The position numbers and the translations under genes were made by a program. From positions 1 to 13,068 of the forward strand of contig JAFGTO010000194.1 in assembly GCA_016934095.1 (NCBI GenBank): a stretch of 13,068 nucleotides of DNA, given 5' to 3'. The stretch comes from Candidatus Glassiibacteriota bacterium. GTDB taxonomy: Bacteria; Gemmatimonadota; Glassbacteria; GWA2-58-10. The notes under the pieces were generated by a model. It saw only the letters and a program-made list of their open reading frames with translations. It ran no database searches and was not told where the DNA came from. Shown here in pieces: positions 1 to 4,792 of the stretch. The stretch's first letter is position 1. Every line of letters starts with the position of its first letter.

Positions 1-211
1 CTGCCGCCAGTGCCACGCCGCAGATCACGTCGAAACCGACCCACAGGCCCCAGGGCTGGTAGTCGTTGAGTGCGGTAACCGCGCCCAGGCCGAGCAGGAA
101 CCGCCTGGCGGTGAGGAAAATCCCCAGGGCCAGCAGCGCCGCCACGATCAGCAGGCAGCTAAGGTTCGGCCTGCCTGAGGACCGGATACATTCGAGCGGT
201 GATTTCATCAT
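1..211 (-). CDS. NrfD/HybB-family quinone-reactive membrane subunit, 3' part outside window
   Basis: This is the N-terminal 70 residues of an integral membrane protein whose rest lies off the left edge. A hydrophobic first helix (about residues 18-35) is followed by a loop containing GLGAVTALNDYQPWG and then LWVGFDVICGVALAA at the start of the second helix. The 'LND..PWGLW.GFD' signature is characteristic of the NrfD/HybB/PsrC family, multi-pass subunits that bind menaquinone and exchange electrons with a partner iron-sulfur protein. The partner is the gene immediately upstream: its TGA overlaps the ATG at 211-209 (ATGA), so translation is probably coupled. A second ATG follows directly at 208-206, so the exact first residue is uncertain. 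The family call is strong. Whether it is closer to HybB, HmcC or a Cbc subunit cannot be decided from this fragment. Confidence 0.85.
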   Translation of the reverse strand, partial: MMKSPLECIRSSGRPNLSCLLIVAALLALGIFLTARRFLLGLGAVTALNDYQPWGLWVGFDVICGVALAA

Positions 212-993
212 TCGCCCCTCCCCTCGTCCTCAGGTGCGGGTTTCCGCTCCGCGGCCTCGCGTGCCTGGCCTTCCAGTTGGATCCGCCGGTTGATCACCCA
301 GCTCACCCCTCCCAGCAGCAGCCCGCCGGTGATCACGATCCCGGGCAGCTTGCTGAGCACCTGCCAGGTGAGCTGGGGCAGGGGCTCGACACCCACTCCC
401 GTGGGGAAGCCGAGGTCTTTGAAAGGTACGCTGGAGAGCATCAGCACCGAGGTGCCGCCGGCTTCGGTCTCACCGTAGATGTGGGGATAATAACGGTCCG
501 GCTTGCGCCGGATGCGGTCCCTGGCGATCTCGAGCAGGTGCCTGCGCTCGCCCATCCGGGTCGCCCCCATCGGGCAGACCCAGGAGCAGGCGGTCTCGCC
601 GCCGGCGGCCACCCGCTCGCTGCAGAAAGTGCACTTGGAAACCAGCGGCACCGCCTTGTCCCACTGGTAGCGGGGCACCCCGAACGGGCAGGCTATCATG
701 CAGTAGCGGCAGCCCATGCACTTGCCGGCATCGTAAAGCACGGGGCCTTGCTCGCTCTTGGTGAGCGCCCCGACCGGGCAGGCCGAGACGCAGGACGGTA
801 CCAGGCAGTGCATGCAGAGCTTGCGGTAGTAGATGCCGCTGGGCTCGTGCCGCAGCACCACCGTGTAGTTCCTGGCGGAAAGGTCTGTCTCGCTGGGGTT
901 CTCCGGCAGGTCGTTCTGCTGCCGGCACGCCTCTTCGCATTCCTGGCACCCGATGCATTCGGTAAAATCGATCAGCATGCCGATTGGTTCCAT
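208..993 (-). CDS. Four-cluster [4Fe-4S] ferredoxin-type subunit with C-terminal membrane anchor (HybA/HmcB-like)
   Basis: The 261-residue protein has exactly sixteen cysteines in four groups: C13/16/19/23, C60/63/68/72, C92/95/98/102 and C121/124/136/140. This is the arrangement of the DmsB/PsrB/HybA electron-transfer family, which binds four cubane clusters and feeds electrons to or from an NrfD subunit. A single hydrophobic helix (about 214-235, LPGIVITGGLLLGGVSWVI) anchors the C-terminus, followed by a charged tail. There is no twin-arginine or other signal peptide: the iron-sulfur motif begins at residue 13, and an in-frame stop lies at 1021-1023 with no alternative start between. That suggests a cytoplasm-facing location, unlike Tat-exported HybA (inference). 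The start at 993 is supported by an AAGGA ribosome site (complement of 1001-1005) seven bases upstream. It forms a transcription unit with the NrfD gene and is divergent from the cytochrome operon. Confidence 0.9.
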   Translation of the reverse strand: MEPIGMLIDFTECIGCQECEEACRQQNDLPENPSETDLSARNYTVVLRHEPSGIYYRKLCMHCLVPSCVSACPVGALTKSEQGPVLYDAGKCMGCRYCMIACPFGVPRYQWDKAVPLVSKCTFCSERVAAGGETACSWVCPMGATRMGERRHLLEIARDRIRRKPDRYYPHIYGETEAGGTSVLMLSSVPFKDLGFPTGVGVEPLPQLTWQVLSKLPGIVITGGLLLGGVSWVINRRIQLEGQAREAAERKPAPEDEGRGE

Positions 994-1020
994 AGGCCGG
1001 TCCTTAGATTTAAAATATCG

Positions 1021-1185
1021 TTATCATTGAGGTCGTTACAACCGACTGAAAAGATAACAGCCGGGAGAGATGCGCACAAATCTTGAAAATTTTCAGGGAA
1101 TTTGAGACAAAATTATCACTACGTACGTTAAAACGATAATCCCGGATAATTTATGTAACAAAACAGCAACGTACAAAGTAGATAA
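1021..1185. promoter_or_regulatory. Cluster of six GATAA words (candidate Fur-like or other operator region)
   Basis: GATAA occurs on the plus strand at 1053, 1135, 1145 and 1181, and on the minus strand as TTATC at 1021-1025 and 1113-1117. Two copies (GATAAT at 1135 and 1145) are spaced exactly 10 bases, one helical turn, and ATTATC (1112-1117) faces GATAAT (1135-1140) in inverted orientation. Stacked GATAAT/ATTATC hexamers are the building block of Fur boxes, and the minus-strand run GATAACGATATT just upstream of the iron-sulfur gene (about 1014-1025) resembles two such hexamers. Iron-responsive control is an inference; an AT-rich promoter region alone could yield several of these words. 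Confidence 0.3.
1084..1095. promoter_or_regulatory. Perfect 12-base palindrome TGAAAATTTTCA, candidate operator
   Basis: TGAAAATTTTCA is a perfect inverted repeat in the middle of the AT-rich divergent region, about 90 bases upstream of the iron-sulfur gene and 245 bases upstream of the cytochrome start. Its position suits a regulator acting on either promoter. No known consensus was matched with confidence. A perfect 8-base palindrome ACGTACGT lies nearby at 1121-1128. Confidence 0.3.
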
Positions 1186-1244
1186 AATGTTTCTTTTTGA
1201 CAAATAATTTCCAGTCCGGCTCAGGCGGCGGAAAATGCCGGAGT

Positions 1245-1265
1245 CCTTGTATCGCAAGGTTTTTT
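1245..1265 (+). terminator. Leader hairpin 1 with T6 tract (candidate attenuator)
   Basis: CCTTG (1245-1249) pairs with CAAGG (1255-1259) around the five-base loop TATCG, and six T residues follow directly at 1260-1265. This is the layout of a small intrinsic terminator. An upstream 6-bp stem TCCGGC (1215-1220)/GCCGGA (1237-1242) stands immediately before it and could take part in alternative folding. The stem is short, so termination efficiency would be modest. Confidence 0.4.
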
Positions 1266-1272
1266 CTTTCCC

Positions 1273-1295
1273 GGGAGCCGCCCTCCCCGTTTTTT
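1273..1295 (+). terminator. Leader hairpin 2 with T6 tract (candidate attenuator)
   Basis: GGGAG (1273-1277) pairs with CTCCC (1283-1287) around the five-base loop CCGCC; two bases later there are six T residues (1290-1295). Its geometry (5-bp stem, 5-base loop, T6) repeats that of the hairpin 14 bases upstream. CTCC (1283-1286) is also complementary to the GGAG ribosome site at 1330-1333, so this segment could instead mask translation. That second role is inference. Confidence 0.4.
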
Positions 1296-1329
1296 CGGCC
1301 CGACATCGAGCACTTTCTTCTCCTTTCCC

Positions 1330-1333
1330 GGAG
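1330..1333 (+). promoter_or_regulatory. Ribosome binding site deciding the start at 1340
   Basis: GGAG lies six bases before the ATG at 1340. Neither the upstream in-frame ATG at 1235 nor the downstream ATG at 1376 has a comparable site. Starting at 1340 also gives a compact Sec signal peptide, so this is the preferred start of the first cytochrome. Confidence 0.7.
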
Positions 1334-1339
1334 CTTTTC

Positions 1340-2614
1340 ATGGTCGGTTTACCCCGCTTTCGGCCTCGACTCCGTATGCGGAGACTTATACCCGGTGCCG
1401 TGGTCTTTCTGGCGCTGGGGGTCATTCCCCGGACCCTGGGAGCGCAGGCAGCCGCCGCCGATGAGAAATGCCTGGAATGCCACGCCGGGGCGGGCGCACA
1501 AGGCGGGCGCCCGCTGGCAGACTACGAGCAGGCAGGGATCTCAGCTCACCAGGGCCTGGGCTGCGTGGACTGCCATACCGGGGCCGCGGAGCTGCCCCAC
1601 GCGGACTCTCTGGGAGAGGTGGACTGCCTGGCCTGCCACGCGAGCGAGACCGATGTCCGCGGCGACACCATCCGGCGCTACAGCGACAGCGCGCACGGCA
1701 GGGCCAGGGCCCGGGGTATCGATAAAGACGCCGCCACCTGTGTAGACTGCCACGGAAAGCACGACATCCGCGGGGTGGAAGATCCCCGGTCGATGGTGTC
1801 CCGGCGCAATATCCCGCTTACCTGCGCCCGCTGCCACGAAAACAACCAGGTGGTGCTCAGGCACGACATCCAAGCCGAGCACCCTTACCTGGAATACGAG
1901 CAGAGCGTGCACGGCAAGGCGCTGTTCAAGGACGGGCTGCTCCAGTTCGCGGCGGTCTGCACCGACTGCCACGGGGTCCATGACATCCAGGCCCCGGGAG
2001 ACACCCTGCCCATGGCCGGCCGGCCCGCGACCTGCGGTAAATGCCATATTACCGTGATGGAAACGTACCGCGGCAGTATCCACGGACGGCTGCGCCTCGA
2101 GCAAGGAGACCACGACTCTCCCGGCTGCGTGGACTGCCACGGCGAGCACGGGATCATGGCCCCCGAATCCGGGGCAGCCCCGACCTCGCGGGCCAACATC
2201 CCGAATACCTGCTCCTCGTGCCACGCCGATGCCGGGACCATGGCCAGGTACGACATCTCCACAGACAGGCTGGAAACCTACAAGACCAGCTTTCACGGGG
2301 TGGCCCAGGGCCTGGGAGAGCTCAACGCGGCCAACTGCGCAAGCTGCCACGGCTACCACGAGATCCTGCCCGCCAGCGACCCGCGCTCGAAAGTCAACCC
2401 GGCCAACATGATCAAGACCTGCGGCGAGTGCCACCCGAATGCCTCCAGCAATTTTGTCTCCGGCAAGATACATGTCGACCCGCGCCAGAGGTCCGCGGGC
2501 GTGGTCTATTACCTGCGCAATGCCTTTATCTGGTTCACCTTGGCGGTGCTGGTCATCCTGGCCGTCTGGACGGCGATCGATTTCAGCCGCAAGCTGCGGA
2601 ACCGCAAGGGCTGA
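1340..2614 (+). CDS. 11-haem c-type cytochrome with C-terminal membrane anchor (paralogue A)
   Basis: The 424-residue protein begins with an arginine-rich n-region and hydrophobic core ending near GAQAAAADEK, a Sec signal peptide. Eleven CxxCH motifs start at residues 44, 75, 96, 134, 162, 207, 232, 263, 291, 333 and 361. S.HG-type histidines between motifs and CHG.H after the even-numbered ones are likely distal ligands, giving bis-histidine low-potential haems as in multihaem cytochromes of the c3/NapC-like superfamily. The last motif is followed by PNASSNFVSGKIH and a helix at about 391-414, so the haem domain should sit in the periplasm anchored to the inner membrane. It is the first gene of the operon, 49 bases upstream of a close paralogue. 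Unlike the other two modules it has no cytochrome b partner directly attached. The electron-transfer role is firm; the redox partner is unknown. Confidence 0.93.
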   Translation: MVGLPRFRPRLRMRRLIPGAVVFLALGVIPRTLGAQAAAADEKCLECHAGAGAQGGRPLADYEQAGISAHQGLGCVDCHTGAAELPHADSLGEVDCLACHASETDVRGDTIRRYSDSAHGRARARGIDKDAATCVDCHGKHDIRGVEDPRSMVSRRNIPLTCARCHENNQVVLRHDIQAEHPYLEYEQSVHGKALFKDGLLQFAAVCTDCHGVHDIQAPGDTLPMAGRPATCGKCHITVMETYRGSIHGRLRLEQGDHDSPGCVDCHGEHGIMAPESGAAPTSRANIPNTCSSCHADAGTMARYDISTDRLETYKTSFHGVAQGLGELNAANCASCHGYHEILPASDPRSKVNPANMIKTCGECHPNASSNFVSGKIHVDPRQRSAGVVYYLRNAFIWFTLAVLVILAVWTAIDFSRKLRNRKG

Positions 2615-2662
2615 TTACCTTAACCGGCCTCGGCGGGGAACCGCTTCGAGTCAAGAAAAAAC

Positions 2663-3934
2663 ATGCCGATCCGCCTAAAAGCAAAATATGCCTTCCCGCT
2701 TGTCTCCATGCTCATCCCGCTCTGCAGCGCGGTCCTGACCGCCCAGGAGAACGGGCTTTGTTTCGAGTGCCATAACGACCCCGGGCTGACTAGCGGTACT
2801 GGAGACTCCCTGTACGTGGATTCCGAGCGCTACGCCGCATCGGTCCACGGGCGGATGGAACTGGAGTGTATCGACTGCCACCAGGACCTGGCAGGTTTCG
2901 AGGACTGGCCCCATCCCCGGCGGCTGGAGAGGGTGGACTGCGGAGTCTGCCACGATGAACCGATGAGCGAGTGGGAAACCGGCGTCCACGGGCTGCCGGC
3001 CCGGCAGAGGAACGACCTGGATGCCGCGGGCTGCGAGGACTGCCACGGCTCACACTACATCCTGCCGGCGGATGACCCGGCCTCGCGGGTCTACCCTTCC
3101 AACCTGCCCCATACCTGCCTGTCCTGCCACGGCGACACCAGGCTGGAAGGCAAGCACGAGGGTATGGGGCAGGCGGAAAAGGCAGTCAGCTACCTCAACA
3201 GCGCGCACGGCCAGGCACTGGAAAAGCGCGGGCTGATCGTTTCCGCCACCTGCTCCAGCTGCCACGGAAGCCATAAGATCAGCCCTTTAACCGAGTTCGA
3301 CCTCCAGATACCGAAAATCTGCGGCAACTGCCACGGCCCGATCTACCACGATTACCTGCAGGGAGTCCACGGGTCCGAATACCTGCAGGGCAATGCTGAT
3401 GTCCCGATCTGTACAGACTGCCACGGTGAGCACAATATCCTGGGGCCCGACAACCCGGAGAGCAGGGTGAATCCCAGGCAGGTAGGCGCGGTCTGCTCGC
3501 GCTGCCACGAGGACAAGTCTCTCAGCAGCAAGTACGGCCTCCCGCTGGGGCGGCTGGACAGCTACCTGGAGTCTTACCACGGCGTGGCCCTGGAGCTGGG
3601 CGACCTGCGGGTGGCCAACTGCGCCAGTTGTCATGGATTCCACGACATCCGGCCTTCCTCCGACCCTGAGAGCAGCATCTACCCGGACAACCTGGCCGGG
3701 ACCTGCGGCAACTGCCACCCGAATGCCGGTGAAAACTTCGCGGTCGGCAAGATCCACGTGCAGGACGAGCGCAAGGACAACCTCGGGGCCTGGCTGGTCA
3801 AGAAAGCCTACGTGCTGTTTATCTCGGGGCTGATCGGCGGCTTTGTCGCCTTTATCATAGTCGACCTGATCGCCCACCGGCGCCGCAGCAGAAGAGCGCG
3901 AAAGGAAGAAGACCCAGGGGAGGAAGAAAGTTGA
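2663..3934 (+). CDS. 11-haem c-type cytochrome with C-terminal membrane anchor (paralogue B)
   Basis: The 423-residue protein has a Sec signal peptide (hydrophobic core about residues 10-26, probable cleavage near LTAQ) and eleven CxxCH motifs starting at residues 33, 69, 93, 124, 152, 197, 220, 250, 278, 320 and 348. From motif 4 on, the spacings equal those of the preceding cytochrome within two residues (23, 40, 18, 25, 23, 37, 23). A helix at about 380-404 followed by an Arg/Lys-rich stretch fixes the C-terminus on the cytoplasmic side, leaving the haems periplasmic. The cysteine in the signal peptide is preceded by Leu, not a normal lipobox, so a lipoprotein is unlikely. The ribosome site is weak (purine-rich AAGAAAAAA). 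Its stop overlaps the TTG start of the cytochrome b gene, so the two are probably made together as a c-b pair that passes electrons across the membrane. Confidence 0.93.
   Translation: MPIRLKAKYAFPLVSMLIPLCSAVLTAQENGLCFECHNDPGLTSGTGDSLYVDSERYAASVHGRMELECIDCHQDLAGFEDWPHPRRLERVDCGVCHDEPMSEWETGVHGLPARQRNDLDAAGCEDCHGSHYILPADDPASRVYPSNLPHTCLSCHGDTRLEGKHEGMGQAEKAVSYLNSAHGQALEKRGLIVSATCSSCHGSHKISPLTEFDLQIPKICGNCHGPIYHDYLQGVHGSEYLQGNADVPICTDCHGEHNILGPDNPESRVNPRQVGAVCSRCHEDKSLSSKYGLPLGRLDSYLESYHGVALELGDLRVANCASCHGFHDIRPSSDPESSIYPDNLAGTCGNCHPNAGENFAVGKIHVQDERKDNLGAWLVKKAYVLFISGLIGGFVAFIIVDLIAHRRRSRRARKEEDPGEEES
3919..3923 (+). promoter_or_regulatory. Strong ribosome binding site for a TTG start
   Basis: GGAGG within the purine run AGGGGAGGA sits seven bases before TTG at 3931. 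The TTG overlaps the TGA of the upstream gene (TTGA). This supports a non-ATG start and translational coupling to the cytochrome c gene. Confidence 0.75.
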
Positions 3935-4719
3935 GCGAGGCACGGACCCCTCTGGAAGCTTTCCGGCTGGTGGAACACGAGGGCCGGCTCTACCACCTGC
4001 GTTTCTCGACAGTGCAGAGGGTGCAGCACATCATCCTTTTCGTCTGTTTCTTCCTGCTGATAGCCACCGGCATGCCGCTGCTTTTCTCCGAGACCTGGCT
4101 GGTGCGGAAGATGTTCTGGTTCGAGGGGAGCTTCACCATCCGCGGCATCATCCACCGGGCAGCGGCGGTCGGTTTGTTCTGCATCTCGGTCTACCATGTT
4201 TTCTACTGCCTGTTCTCCACCCGCGGGCACCAGGACCTGCGCCAGATGATCCTGAGCAAGAAAGACCTGGTGGACCCCCTGCTGATACTGCTCTATAATC
4301 TGGGCAGGCGCCCAGAGCCGCCCAGGTACGGGCGTTTCAACTTCATCGAGAAATTCGAGTATTACGCCGTAGTCTGGGGCAGCGGGGTCATGCTGGCTAC
4401 GGGGGCGGCCCTCTGGTTCCCGGTCCAGGCCACCATGCTGTTCCCCAGGTGGGTGCTGGACATCATCCGGGTCATCCACGGCTTCGAGGCCATCCTGGCT
4501 TTCCTGGCGATAATTATCTGGCACATGTACAACGTGCACCTCAACCCGGAAGTTTTCCCGATGAGCAAAGTCTGGCTCAACGGCAGGATGGACCTGGAAT
4601 TTTTCAGCCACCACCACCGGCTGGAATTCGACCGGCTGGTAGACAACCTGCCCGCCGGCCTGCTCGAAAGGGTGAGAAGCCAGCTCAACGACCCGGAGCT
4701 TGGAAAGAGGACCGAATAG
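3931..4719 (+). CDS. Membrane cytochrome b, HydC/FdnI-like b561-type electron-transfer subunit
   Basis: The 262-residue protein has four predicted membrane helices (about 32-52, 74-95, 144-166 and 180-203) and histidines H33, H75, H89, H183, H198 and H203 in or beside them. This pattern fits the cytochrome b subunits of [NiFe]-hydrogenases and formate dehydrogenase-N, which bind two haem b and oxidise or reduce menaquinone. The motif HMYNVHLNPEVFPM after helix 4 matches the equivalent segment in the fused protein encoded downstream (HFFNVHFRIEKFPM). Translation starts at TTG, supported by a strong ribosome site and a 4-base overlap with the upstream 11-haem cytochrome, its obvious partner. 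Likely role: linking the quinone pool to the periplasmic 11-haem domain. The direction of electron flow cannot be told from sequence. Confidence 0.88.
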   Translation: MSEARTPLEAFRLVEHEGRLYHLRFSTVQRVQHIILFVCFFLLIATGMPLLFSETWLVRKMFWFEGSFTIRGIIHRAAAVGLFCISVYHVFYCLFSTRGHQDLRQMILSKKDLVDPLLILLYNLGRRPEPPRYGRFNFIEKFEYYAVVWGSGVMLATGAALWFPVQATMLFPRWVLDIIRVIHGFEAILAFLAIIIWHMYNVHLNPEVFPMSKVWLNGRMDLEFFSHHHRLEFDRLVDNLPAGLLERVRSQLNDPELGKRTE

Positions 4720-4792
4720 TATTATTATAGAGTGTAACCTGCTTACCAATCCTTTTCGTAATATCCGGCAATACTTTCAGCAAACCGCAGCC

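Larger units (their letters stand above)
994..1339. promoter_or_regulatory. Divergent intergenic region and leader of the cytochrome operon
   Basis: These 346 bases separate the iron-sulfur/NrfD unit from the cytochrome operon and must hold promoters for both. About 1010-1210 is conspicuously AT-rich against the GC-rich genes and carries a palindrome, a cluster of GATAA words and a perfect -35-like TTGACA (1197-1202), though no good -10 is found 16-18 bases downstream of it. On the minus strand, TTGTAA followed 16 bases later by GATATT is a weak promoter candidate for the iron-sulfur gene. The 1211-1339 part turns GC-rich and contains stem-loops followed by T runs. No small gene with a ribosome site is convincing here. 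Confidence 0.6.

Noticed and set aside
1235..1339. An N-terminal extension of the first cytochrome from ATG 1235
   Set aside because: There is no ribosome site before 1235. The extension would place 35 residues before the signal peptide and would read through both leader hairpins.
1200..1339. A GEMM (cyclic dinucleotide) riboswitch in the cytochrome leader
   Set aside because: Such riboswitches precede multihaem cytochromes in Geobacter, but the conserved GEMM core was not seen in this leader.
1093..1425. A small minus-strand frame in the divergent region
   Set aside because: Its composition is Arg/Lys/Ser-rich, it has no ribosome site, and it runs through the promoter region and the start of the cytochrome gene.
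2663..2740. Lipoprotein signal in the second cytochrome because of a Cys in the signal peptide
   Set aside because: The Cys is preceded by Leu-Pro-Leu, not a small residue, so it does not fit a lipobox. A normal signal peptidase site lies just after it.
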